Assembly: GCA_900128565.1 (NCBI GenBank)
Contig: LT636029.1
Location: forward strand, 1 to 21,293
Origin: Stramenopiles sp. TOSAG23-6
Lineage: Eukaryota > Sar
Reading direction: 5' to 3'
Length of the DNA stretch: 21,293 bases
Shown here: piece by piece, positions 6,996 through 16,488 of the stretch
Layout of the letters: the number at the start of each line of letters is the position of its first letter
Position numbering within the stretch: the first letter of the stretch is position 1
Position numbers and translations under genes: made by a program
Notes under the pieces: generated by a model
What the model was told of the DNA's origin: nothing
The model's input: the letters and a program-made list of their open reading frames with translations, nothing else
The model's database searches: none

Positions 6996-8476
6996 ATGTC
7001 ATGCTCAAAGACTTCAAAGTTGCTTACTGAAGCCTATCGCAAAGTTGGTGCTTTTATGCCTACAACCTTAAGGCAAGTTCCTTTAGTAAAAACGTGGTCA
7101 AGTCAACTTTGTTTTGAGTCTCTCAAATCAATCTTGGGTGAAGACAAAACACTTACAATAAAAAGTTCTGAAAATCGAGAGTTTATGTATAGCGAACGCG
7201 GCACGTCTGATAGACTTCTTGATAGTGGTGTTGGTAGCTCTACTGAAATAGTTGACATGCAAGTAGCAGACTTTTTTTCAGCTTTACGAGGTCAAGATGG
7301 AGAAACTCCGAAGTTCCATTACTTTACTTCAATGCTTGATGACTTGGCTCCAAGGTTAAGTGAGACACACACTCCTGGATGGGAAAATTTTGTAGTTGAC
7401 CATGACCCGTTAATTAAATTGCACCCAATGAGTGCACCATCATACCCAAGTATTTGGATGGGTGGTAATGGGTCAACTACCCAAGCTCACTATGATGTAT
7501 CAAACAATATATTAACTCAAATATTTGGCAAGAAACGATTTCGACTTTGGGGACCTGATGCTCACCTTTCACTTCGAGTATTTCCTGATGCTCATCCTCG
7601 AGCAAGAAAAGCTCAGCGTATTATACCAAATAAATATGATGGGTATAGGAGCAGACGTAACTCTTCTGAAAGGTATGAACTTCCTTTACCGCCACCTGTG
7701 TTGGATGTTGTACTTGAACCTGGTGACTGCATTCTCATACCCGCATTTTGGTTTCATCATGTAGAAGCTTTAGAAGAATCGATATCTGTCAATATTTTTT
7801 CGGAAAGTAAGATGAAGTTAGCTGCCTTGGAAATATTATCAAAGTCTCTACCTTCTCCTCTGCTTCGATGTGTCGAAGACAAATCAAATATAAATGAAAT
7901 ATCGAATGTATTTTCACTGTTAGCTAATGATCTAGCATCTGCCATAACATTAAATAATAAGATATATAAACGGGAGAAATGTAGTTTCTTGGATTGTATG
8001 GTACATTCTAGATATGATTTTGCGTCGGAAAGATTTGTAATGAATACAATGACTACAAGTAATGTAGTGAATAATCCAAATATAATAGCAAATGTCAAAG
8101 AAAACACGAAACAATTTCTGCCTCTATTTAATGATTTAGTAAAATCAGTTGAAAAAATATACACCAGCAATGCTATTGATCCTACAGGATCGAATGAAAA
8201 TGTTTTATTAGATGGTAAAATTGTCGATGAAAAGTATCTTTTATTTTTTTTCAATTTTGAATTTATTTTTCGTACGAAATTTTGTACCTAACAAAATTTT
8301 TTAGATTTTTTTTGAAATATTTTCCAAAATACAAGTATCCTTTAGGATTGAAAGAAATTATATTTGGTCATTTACTAGAGATGTGGGCTGTTCGCTGTAG
8401 TCATCTTTCAAAGAATAAAACGTTTACCACAAGTTCTCTTCTGCAAATGGCTGCTGAAGTAAGTAGAACACCATAA
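6996..8476 (+). CDS. JmjC/cupin-like Fe(II) and 2-oxoglutarate-dependent oxygenase, two exons
   Basis: Exons 6996-8233 and 8335-8476 give 459 residues. The cupin-like (JMJD5/FIH/TYW5-type) core spans about residues 120-270: SIWMGGNGSTTQAHYD holds the HxD iron ligands (H165, D167), GKKRFRLW carries the likely 2-oxoglutarate lysine (K180), and EPGDCILIPAFWFHHVEAL supplies the distal His (H255). The C-terminal region from about 280 is helical-looking with no recognised domain. The intron falls in it (DEK joined to YPLGLKEI). Members of this group hydroxylate proteins or tRNA bases; the substrate here is unknown. It lies about 210 bp after the hydroxylase gene on the same strand. The start is the first ATG of the frame. 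Confidence 0.85.
8234..8334 (+). other. Non-canonical intron of JmjC gene
   Basis: 101 nt. Exon GATGAAAA|GTATCTTTTA to CAAAATACAA|GTATCC. The duplicated dinucleotide is AA, and AAGTATC is present at both borders. The interior is almost the same as intron 2 of the hydroxylase gene. Exact borders within the repeat cannot be read from DNA, and protein homology is weak here, but only removal of this length keeps the frame into a long downstream exon. Confidence 0.8.
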
Positions 8477-8772
8477 CTTTACAAGATATATAAAACCTTT
8501 ACAATTGAGACATATTTTTAATTTAGTTTTGGAATGAATGCTATTTTTATTCTAATATACCGACTCGTTTCTGTTTTGTATTTTTAATTTCGCATTGCCA
8601 CCATTTGTATGACGATATACCACATGTTGTATAATCAAAAATTTGAAATTTCATCACGCGTGTCACGAAATCCGTAAAACTTTTGAAAAGAGAAACGTTC
8701 ATATCAAGGGCATAAGCCATAAGGTACGTAATCTCGCAAAGTGGTACAAAGTATTACCAGTAAGCTACCAGT
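8477..8772. promoter_or_regulatory. Intergenic region before the ABC transporter gene
   Basis: 296 bp between same-strand genes, AT-rich at first and richer in GC after about 8650. A small open frame at 8643-8825 overlaps the transporter start in another frame and resembles nothing known. The transporter promoter should lie here. Confidence 0.3.
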
Positions 8773-11700
8773 ATGACATGGAAACTGTCGTTCGCCAATG
8801 CTCCGGAGATTACACCAAAGCGTAAAGAAGATTTGCCTCACTCAATATCGGATGAGTGGTGCGCAAATTGGTTTAGTCGGGTATTTTTCTACTGGGTTAC
8901 GCCACTGGTTCACTTAGGAGCACACAGAGCACTTCGTGATGGTGATTTGGGTGAACTTGCACCAGGTTATCGTGTGTTCCGACGCTTAGACGACTTGAAA
9001 AAAAATCTTTGTGTGTACGACGCAGATGTTGTTCGCGCTACTTTACAAACATATCGTCGACAAATGCTTTATGGTGGTATTTGTAAACTCTTCGGTGACG
9101 CTTTACAGTTTGTTACACCTTTAGCACTAAAGATTGTTCTACAATATGCTCAGCAGCACCGTAATGAACCAAATGTTCCAGAAGAAGAATGGTTTGGGCT
9201 TCCAAAGGAGTTTTTTGCCTCAATTGCACTGTTCATTGCACCAGCTTTGACTGGGCTTCTCTATCATTGGTATTATCAATGGGTTATGTACGATATCAAA
9301 ATTGAATTTCAAATTTATTGTTTTGTAGAAAATTTTGTACTCAAACGATTTAAAAAAATATATATTTTTTTCACAACACATGTGGGCTGGACTGTATGTT
9401 CGAACAAGTTTACAGGCATTAGTATATCGGAAGTTACTGTCTATTCCATATAGCGCAATTGGTAGTACTAATTCAAAACAAAAAAACGATAAGAAAAATT
9501 CTGAAAAAGCAAAAAATAAAGAAACGAAAGAAAAGAACACTGATGATTCTAAAAAGTCTGAAAAAGCAAAACCAAAATCCGTCCTAGCTGGACATATTGC
9601 GAATCTTCAAAGTCAGGACACTGTTGCTGTTGAGGGGGCATTATGGATGATTCATTATTTATGTATGTTTCGTGATGATTTTTCCTATTTTTCTTGGTAG
9701 ACATTTTTGTACCCTAACAAAAAAAATCGAATTTTTGAAATATTTTTTCATCATCTATGGGCCGCTCCTCTATCAGTTGTTGTTTGTCTTGTTTTGTTGT
9801 ATATAGAACTTGGTCTTGCAATGATTGCAGGAGTTAGTATTTTAGTTATATTAATACCTATTCAAAAAATAATTGCAGGATATATTGCTACTATAGCAAA
9901 AACAACTTTAAAATGTTCTGATGAGAGACTTGAAACAGTTACTGAATGTTTGTTTTCAATTTCAAAATTTGATTTTTTTTTTCGTACGTAATTTTGTACC
10001 TAACGATTTTTTTAAACTTTAAAAAAAAATCACAATACATGCATTCGGGGTGTGAGAATAGTTAAAACATTTTGTCTGGAGGAAATAATGCGTAATCGTG
10101 TGAAAAAAGCAAGAAAGAAAGAATTGCGTAGTTTATGGTACGCAGGACTATTAAGAGAGGGCAATGTTGCATTAATGCTTTCAGGTCCTTTACTATGTGC
10201 TTTGTCAAGTTTTGCATTATTTGTTTTGATTTCAGATGACGAGCTCACTGCCTCTAAAGCTTTTGTATCACTTGTATTATTTAACATGTTGAGAATGCCT
10301 TTAATTCTAATACCAATGTCAGTTGGTATGGTCGTTCGAGGTTATGTGTCTGCAAAACGAATTACTGAATTTCTCCGACTTGATAATATTCAAGGATACA
10401 TACAAAAAAATAATCATGGAGTTAATGCAGTTGTTGTAAATAATGCAACATTTTCATTCAGTGAAATGAATGATAAAAAAAGCGATACTCGTATCGATCC
10501 AAAAGCACACACGACGAGGCGTACTAATGACGATGAACAAGAATATTCTCCAGTAGTTGATAATATTGATAGCATGATCGAAATGAACGATGTTAATACT
10601 AAAAACACTAACCCTAATGAAGGTTTCTATTTGAGAGATGTAAATATAAGTATTCAAAAAGGAAATTTGTGTTTTGTTGTAGGAAAATTTGGGTCAGGTA
10701 AGACTGCATTTCTTCACTCGTTACTTGGAGAAATGCATCTTGTTCATGGTTCCGTTTCTGTTGGTGGAACAACAGCTTTTGTGGGACAAAGTCCCTGGAT
10801 ATATAATGCTACTGTAAAAGAAAATATAATTTTTGGGACTCATAAAAGTTTGTCTGATCATTCAATGCAACATCAAGACAATATTGGATTGGATAAAGAG
10901 AGATACTCTGAATGTTTACAATGCTGTTGTCTACTTCACGATTTAGAAACCCTTCCAAATGGTGATGAAACCGAGATAGGCGAACGAGGTGTAAACATTA
11001 GTGGAGGTCAAAGAGCTAGAGTGGCTCTTGCACGAGCCATATATTCTAATCCGGATGTACTATTTCTTGATGATGTTCTTTCAGCAGTTGATGTTGATGT
11101 ATGCCGACACTTAGTTGAAGAATGTATTGTTCCAATGATTAAACAAGGTAAAACTGTAGTAATAGCGACACATTCAATAAATTGGCTTAAGATTGCTGAT
11201 CAAGTTATAGTTGTTAATGAGGGTGCAATTGAGTTCAATGGAAGCGCAGCTGATTGTATCAAAAGTAATGCGCTTATCAATATAAAATCTGAAAAAAATG
11301 AAATATCTGAAACATCTAATACATTTGAAAACGATGATAGTGTACCAAACGAAAAAGTGAGCGTTACAAAAGTCAAACTTGACTCTGAAAAAGTTGAAGA
11401 AGAAAAGTCATCGAAGAGTCAGAAATCTCAAGATGGAAGATTGACCAAAACCGAGACAATGCAAGAAGGCTCAGTGAAGTCTCAAGTACTTCAAAAGTAT
11501 ATATCGTATGCTGGAGTATTCTTAACAATAGTTGTTTTATCTTCGGTAATTTTGCAGAATGCTTCAGCATTATTCTCAGATTGGGTACTCTCTCGCTGGG
11601 CAGAAGATCGAGGATCTAGATCTCCTACAACTAAAAAACCAGAACATTCTCATAATTATTGGTTGGGGATGTATGCCCTAACTGCCTTGGGTACACTGAT

Positions 11701-13584
11701 ATCAATTTGTGTTTTTAGGGTTTGTGGTTTGTATGCGGGCCTTGGAGCAGCGAAGAAACTTCACAGTAATATGCTTCATGCATTATTAGGAGCACCATTG
11801 AGATATTTTCATGTATATGACCCTTTTGTTACTTTCATTTTATTTTTACTATGAAAATTTTGTACCTAACGATTTTGGCTTTTAATTTTTTCACAATACA
11901 TGTGACTCCTGTAGGGCAAATGATAAATCGTTTTGGAAGCGATACTCGTAAAGTTGATAATGATATATTTACGTCGATAATGGGTATGTTGACAATACTT
12001 GTTAGTATAATATGTGTATTAGTACTTCAAATACTTTTATTATGGTGGTTGATTGCTTCGGTAATACCTCTGTTTTTTGTATACGCGTACTTTGCAAAAA
12101 TATATCGTAGTTGTTCACGTGAACTAAAGCGGCTTGAAAGTGTGGCTCTTTCACCTGTGTTTAATGCATTCGAGGAAGCACTTGCTTCGGGTGGTCTACA
12201 AACAATTCGTTCATTTGGTGTACAGAGGAGATTTATGGATCAAATGGCCGACAGAATTGATAACCATTCACGTGCATGGACAAAAAATAACTTTGTGAAT
12301 CGTTGGATGGGCACAAGACTTGATTGGATTGGGGCATTTCTTGTTGGAGGTGTTGCTTTTGGAAGTGTTATGTTTATATATCATGATTCAACTAATGGTG
12401 GTGTAGCAACTTTAGATACAGGAATGATTGGTCTATTAATAGTAGCAACGTCGCAAGTGAGTAGCTCTTTAAATTGGGGAGTGAGACGAGTTTCTGAGAT
12501 GGAGTCGAATCTTGTTTCAGTTGAAAGAATTTTAGAAGTGTGTGAAGTAGATCAAGAAGTAATTACTCGATGTAGTGTAGACGATGTTTCAACAGATTCA
12601 AAGATAGTAATACCATCGGCTATTGTAGGGTGTATTGAAATGAAGGACGTAAAGATGAGATACCGCGAAAACCTCCCTCTAGTTCTGAAAGGTATTAATT
12701 TTATAATTCCAGCTGCTTCGTCAGTTGGTGTTGTTGGCAGAACAGGCAGTGGCAAATCTTCTTTAATTAATGTCCTTGTACGTCATGAATTTTAAATTTC
12801 TTCTTTTTTTTACTGTGAAAACTTTTTTATCTCATGAATTTTGTACCTTAAAAAGTTTTTCCACAGTACATCTTCGATTGGTTGAGCCCAGTGATGGAAT
12901 TATATCCATTGATGGTATTGATTGTAGTAAAATTGATCTTAATGTCTTGCGAACTATCATCACTGCTGTACCTCAAGAAGCTGTTATGTTCTCTGGATCT
13001 TTGAGAGAAAATGTACGTTTTAATTTTTTTTTTCGTATGAATTTTCCTACCTAAAAATTTTTTTTGGAATATTTTTTCATTATTGATTTGATGATTCATT
13101 TCAATTTGTTTTTTAAATTTCATACCTAACGATTTTTTTTTGATATTTTTGCACAATACATATTGATCCAGGAAATGAATTTGACGATGCGCAATGTCTT
13201 GAGGCTTTAGCAGCTGTAGAATTACAAGATTTTGTTCAAACTCTCTCAGAAGGTCTTTCGACAAATGTTTCTGCATTAAGTGCTGGTCAACGCCAATTAA
13301 TTTGTTTTGCTCGGGCTTTAGTTCGCAGACCTAAAGTTTTGTTGATGGACGAAGCGACGTCTCATATTGATCATAAAACTGATTCAAAGATTCAAAGTTG
13401 GATAAGTCAGAGAACTGGTTTGTTGAACAATACTACTATCTTTATTATAGCACATAGAATAAATACGGTAATGGATTGCGATCATATCATTGTAATGGAT
13501 GATGGAAAAATTATTGAATTTGGAAATCCAAAAGAACTTTTATCAAATGGTGGAGCTTTTAAAACTCTCCTTTATAATTCATAA
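8773..13584 (+). CDS. ABCC (MRP)-type full-length ABC transporter, seven exons
   Basis: Exons 8773-9287, 9382-9662, 9759-9947, 10041-11812, 11902-12777, 12872-13012 and 13162-13584 form one 1398-residue frame. There is no TMD0: it opens with the ABCC entry block (EEWCANWF-like, SRVFFYWVTPLV). Order: TMD1; NBD1 with Walker A GKFGSGKT (about 543), Q-loop QSPWIYNATVKENI, signature ISGGQ (about 648) and Walker B VLFLDD, where Asp replaces the catalytic Glu as in many ABCC NBD1s; a charged linker; TMD2; NBD2 with Walker A GRTGSGKS (about 1198), signature LSAGQ, Walker B VLLMDEA and H-loop IAHR. It likely exports organic anions or conjugates. TMD1 carries a Lys-rich insert (about residues 200-235). 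All six introns are non-canonical. AATAAA overlaps the stop (13583-13588). Confidence 0.94.
9288..9381 (+). other. Non-canonical intron 1 of ABCC gene
   Basis: 94 nt. Exon GGGTTAT|GTACGATATC to CACAACACAT|GTGGGC; joins YYQWV to MWAGLYVRTS. AT on both sides, ATGT shared. The branch-like site is altered (TACTCAAACG) and the end is AACAC. Confidence 0.88.
9663..9758 (+). other. Non-canonical intron 2 of ABCC gene
   Basis: 96 nt. Exon ATTTAT|GTATGTTTCG to TCATCATCTAT|GGGCC; joins MIHYL to WAAPLSVV. AT on both sides (TATG shared). The 3' end departs from AATAC. It has TACCCTAAC. Confidence 0.85.
9948..10040 (+). other. Non-canonical intron 3 of ABCC gene
   Basis: 93 nt. Exon CTGAAT|GTTTGTTTTC to CACAATACAT|GCATTCGG; joins ETVTEC to IRGVRIVK, a conserved ABCC segment. 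AT on both sides. Core GTACGTAATTTTGTACCTAAC. Confidence 0.92.
11813..11901 (+). other. Non-canonical intron 4 of ABCC gene
   Basis: 89 nt. Exon TTTTCAT|GTATATGACC to CACAATACAT|GTGACTCC; joins LRYFHV to TPVGQMINRF, the conserved TMD2 entry. CATGT at both borders. AAAATTTTGTACCTAACGA core. Confidence 0.92.
12778..12871 (+). other. Non-canonical intron 5 of ABCC gene
   Basis: 94 nt. Exon GTCCTT|GTACGTCATG to CACAGTACAT|CTTCGATT; joins SSLINVL to LRLVEPSDG just after Walker A. The flanking dinucleotides differ (TT against AT), the only mismatch of the set. A CAG lies five bases upstream of the 3' border, but using it would break the frame. Confidence 0.85.
13013..13161 (+). other. Non-canonical intron 6 of ABCC gene, with two cores
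   Basis: 149 nt. Exon GAAAAT|GTACGTTTTA to CACAATACAT|ATTGATCC; joins GSLREN to IDPGNEF. Only AT is shared, so the repeat here is exactly two bases. Two core copies are visible (about 13033-13078 with TACCTAAAAA, and 13119-13159 with TACCTAACGA). Confidence 0.92.
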
Positions 13585-13624
13585 TAAATTGTAAAATTTT
13601 ATTTGTTTTTTAATTTTTTACATT
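13583..13624. terminator. Overlapping polyadenylation signals between convergent genes
   Basis: The ABCC and ZSWIM2-like stops are only 40 bp apart. AATAAA for the plus-strand gene is at 13583-13588, overlapping the stop, and its minus-strand equivalent is at 13598-13603. The two 3' UTRs probably overlap. Confidence 0.5.
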
Positions 13625-15973
13625 TCAAGTTCTATGTTGTGCGTATCTACCTCTACGATCTTGGCGATCTTTTGCCAAAGCCCTTTCATTGAAAGATTCT
13701 TTTCTGCTTAGTAAAAGTTGAGGTGAAAGGGAGGATCTATGACGTTCTCGTTCAATTCTATTGTGGATTTTCTCCTGAGCATCTTTTTCTTCTTCATGAG
13801 AACCAAAAATTGGTGGAGGAGTATCACGTTCTCGAAACATTGTAGCTCGTGATACATTTTGATGATTTTTTTTTTTTTTTTTATTATCATCTTTGCCAAC
13901 TTCTTTTTGTAAAGTTGGTTTTATACCAGATTTTGAAGCTTCTTTTAAAACTTTAGTACCAGAGAGTTCAAAACGTGGAAACTTTAATTTTCCTCGCTTC
14001 TTAGCTTTATAGCTGGTGTGTCCCATGGTTTTACTCAGTAAGCTCATATGTGTATTGTGTGGGTATCTCCCACTACGATTCCGTGCAGAGTGGCGTGTTT
14101 TCTTGCAACCATTTGAAGATCTTATTTCAGTTGTATTTTGTAATGTATACTGTGTTTTTCCAGATTTTCGTATATTTGTGAAATCATGACTGTCTGGATT
14201 TACCTCACGCACACCTGAGTTAATACTGTCCGATGAAGTAAATGTACAGTCATCTCTGAAATCACTATTAATACTAACAGATGAAGTAGATGTATCATCA
14301 TGTTTAGTCTCAAGACTAGCACTATCACTAGTTGTATTTAACTCACTTGAGTGATCGAAATTAATACTAATTATTTTTTGTCTTTGTTGAGAAGCTTGTT
14401 TATGGAGCATTTCCTGTTTTTCGATACTCTTTTTATAGTGTTTACTATAGCAAGTTGTCACTTGGAGTGTAGGTGGGGAAATTTTGAATGTAGTGGGATG
14501 TTTTATTTTTGGCTTTTGCATCTGTTGCGAATCTACATTTTTAGGAGAAGACAACTCTACATTTTTAGGAGAAGACAACTCTACATTTTTAGGAGAAGAC
14601 AGCTCTACACGAGTACCCATTACAGGACTAACTCCTACCATTCTCAGACTTGGATCTTTTCTAGTTTTTTTTTGTTTTTCTAAATATTTAGTTCGGCCTC
14701 TTGCAGTTCCGCTCCACTTCTCAGTCCACTGGCCTGTGTCTAATTTTTGGGATGATCTTATTGGCGTTGGACTAATGTGTAATTGTGTGTTCTTATGTGC
14801 CTGCTTAACTGGAAAAGAAGTCACTTTTGAATGTTTTGGTGCACTTACTATTGGATTGAACGTATATTGTTCTTTTGGAGTTTTCCGAATGGGATGATTA
14901 TGATTAACAATGACTTTTGCTTCGCCTTCAAATCGATGGACAACTGGAGCCACATACTCTTGTGACTCACCAGTAATAGAATCTTTAGTTGTTTTATGCT
15001 TACTGTGATTTTCCTCGTGATGAATTTTCTGAATACTATTTTTCTCTTTATGATATTTATGACTCTTTTTACATGGAAAATTATTTGAGCCATTGTGAGT
15101 TGATAATTTAGACGATTTCCCAGATTTTTTTCTATCAATCGCTGAAGCTCTATCTACTGGGCTTGGCAATCCTCCCCTAACTATTAAAATATCATCTTTA
15201 TTTATTTGGTTCTGTGATGAAATTACATGGTTTTTCTCCGTTGCTAAAATAGGAAATTTGTTAGTTTCACAAGGACTCCAGGCGCTTCCACAAAAAGGAC
15301 AGCCAGCACCTAACGATGAACCTAAAACAATTGAATTGTTAATATGTTCAGTATTCGTTTTTAATTCCTTTTGAAGAGCAATTTTGGCATTGAAATATTC
15401 GACAGTGGTTTCCATACATAGGCGATGCACACACTGTAAGCAATTTGAACAAGCTAATAAGGATGTTTCAGATTGACCATGACTATTTTTAGAATATTTT
15501 TGTAAAATATCTCTACATATTGGACAAAATTTGGTTCGCCTGAAAGAAAAAGACAAATTTTCATGTGATAAGTTCTTTAACTGCTGGCATTTACCGGCTG
15601 CAAAAATTCCTGCAGATTCGTCTATTTCTAGACCCCGTTTAAGGAGACTGACAACTTCTGTTTCTAGAAAAGACGTCTGCCAAGCTAGAGGAGAATCTCT
15701 GGGAAGTCCTAGAAGTTTGCATGTAACAAAAATAATGTGTTCACATATATCAATATTGCCACATGAACACTTATTTATCGCACCAATATGTACCCTAGCC
15801 ATGACTTGTTTAGTTGAATATCCTTTACTATTTCTTTTGCGAGCGTTCTGAACAATAAATGTAGTTGGCCCAACTCGTTCTAGAAGGAGGCAAGGTGGTG
15901 GCTTCCGTAATAGTTGGAGTACCTGGGAGGAAGGGTATTCCCTAAATGGTACAAGTCTTCTAGAAGACGCCAT
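13625..15973 (-). CDS. ZSWIM2-like SWIM/RING zinc-finger protein (putative E3 ubiquitin ligase)
   Basis: A 782-residue intronless protein. A SWIM finger lies near the N-terminus: CSC...CEH (C69, C71, C77, H79) within VHIGAINKCSCGN, followed by the LGLPRDSPLAWQ segment seen after the SWIM finger of ZSWIM2. A RING-type cysteine/histidine array follows: C150-P-I-C153, C175xxC178xxC181xH183xxC186, and C225PFC228. This order is that of ZSWIM2/MEX E3 ligases, though the second RING or ZZ finger of animal ZSWIM2 is not evident. Residues from about 240 to the end are low-complexity, basic and Ser/Lys-rich, with an 8-residue unit repeated three times and a poly-Lys run encoded by a T-run near 13867-13882. 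Ubiquitin transfer is inferred from the domains; the substrate is unknown. Confidence 0.85.
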   Translation of the reverse strand: MASSRRLVPFREYPSSQVLQLLRKPPPCLLLERVGPTTFIVQNARKRNSKGYSTKQVMARVHIGAINKCSCGNIDICEHIIFVTCKLLGLPRDSPLAWQTSFLETEVVSLLKRGLEIDESAGIFAAGKCQQLKNLSHENLSFSFRRTKFCPICRDILQKYSKNSHGQSETSLLACSNCLQCVHRLCMETTVEYFNAKIALQKELKTNTEHINNSIVLGSSLGAGCPFCGSAWSPCETNKFPILATEKNHVISSQNQINKDDILIVRGGLPSPVDRASAIDRKKSGKSSKLSTHNGSNNFPCKKSHKYHKEKNSIQKIHHEENHSKHKTTKDSITGESQEYVAPVVHRFEGEAKVIVNHNHPIRKTPKEQYTFNPIVSAPKHSKVTSFPVKQAHKNTQLHISPTPIRSSQKLDTGQWTEKWSGTARGRTKYLEKQKKTRKDPSLRMVGVSPVMGTRVELSSPKNVELSSPKNVELSSPKNVDSQQMQKPKIKHPTTFKISPPTLQVTTCYSKHYKKSIEKQEMLHKQASQQRQKIISINFDHSSELNTTSDSASLETKHDDTSTSSVSINSDFRDDCTFTSSDSINSGVREVNPDSHDFTNIRKSGKTQYTLQNTTEIRSSNGCKKTRHSARNRSGRYPHNTHMSLLSKTMGHTSYKAKKRGKLKFPRFELSGTKVLKEASKSGIKPTLQKEVGKDDNKKKKKNHQNVSRATMFRERDTPPPIFGSHEEEKDAQEKIHNRIERERHRSSLSPQLLLSRKESFNERALAKDRQDRRGRYAQHRT
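14532..14603 (-). repeat. 24-bp in-frame triplication in the ZSWIM2-like gene
   Basis: Three successive 24-bp units encode VELSSPKN three times (each unit reads TCTACATTTTTAGGAGAAGA on the plus strand). The third carries one base change at its end. A recent in-frame expansion in a disordered region. Confidence 0.9.
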
Positions 15974-16129
15974 ATAACTTGTTCTATTTGTTTAATAAAA
16001 GTCTATGGCATATTTGCAGTATAGTATCCTTCTTTCCTTCAGAGATGACATGTATGTGTACTAATGAGTGTACCTCTCCCTCTTTTGTGCTTGCAGTTAC
16101 ATTTTGATTCGAATTGAATTGAATGAATT

Positions 16130-16488
16130 AAGGTAGTCGGGTACGTTTTTCGTGATTTCGGTCATTTCTGAGACAATAGATGCTTCAAAATGACAAAAAT
16201 AATTAATTTTATGACAAAAGCCCACGACAAAAGTTTTGAAATAGTGTCAAGTTCATTATTACCATGCTTAGGTACCAATGAGATAATTTTTCTAGTAGCC
16301 CCATTAAAATGATCTTGTGTGACTCCATTTTTCTGGAATTTGCTGATTTCAGAGGTGATTTTAATGGGGCTACTAGACAAATTATCTCATTGGGTGCTAA
16401 GCAAGATAATAATGAACTTGACACTATTTCAAAACTTTTGTCGTGGGCTTTTGTCATAAAATTAATTATTTTTGTCATTTTGAAGCAT
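16130..16488 (-). mobile_element. Foldback (MITE-like) element, copy B, inverted relative to copy A
   Basis: 16180-16488 is the exact reverse complement of 1-309, and 16130-16179 matches 310-361 inverted with one visible mismatch (GTCATTTCTG against GTCACTTCTG). Similarity stops after GACTACCTTAA. Both copies have the same inner arrangement, so they are two insertions or one unit moved by rearrangement. No coding function. Confidence 0.8.

Noticed and set aside
12861-12871. CCACAG as a canonical 3' splice site of ABCC intron 5
   Set aside because: Using it with the GTACGT donor leaves five extra bases and shifts the frame away from the conserved LRLVEPSDG segment.
16162-16478. Identical pair of minus-strand frames as conserved genes
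   Set aside because: Same reason: by-products of copy B of the foldback element.
1-16488. CRISPR array or prokaryotic operon organisation
   Set aside because: The repeats are not regularly spaced, genes are split by introns and families are eukaryotic, so a prokaryotic reading does not fit.
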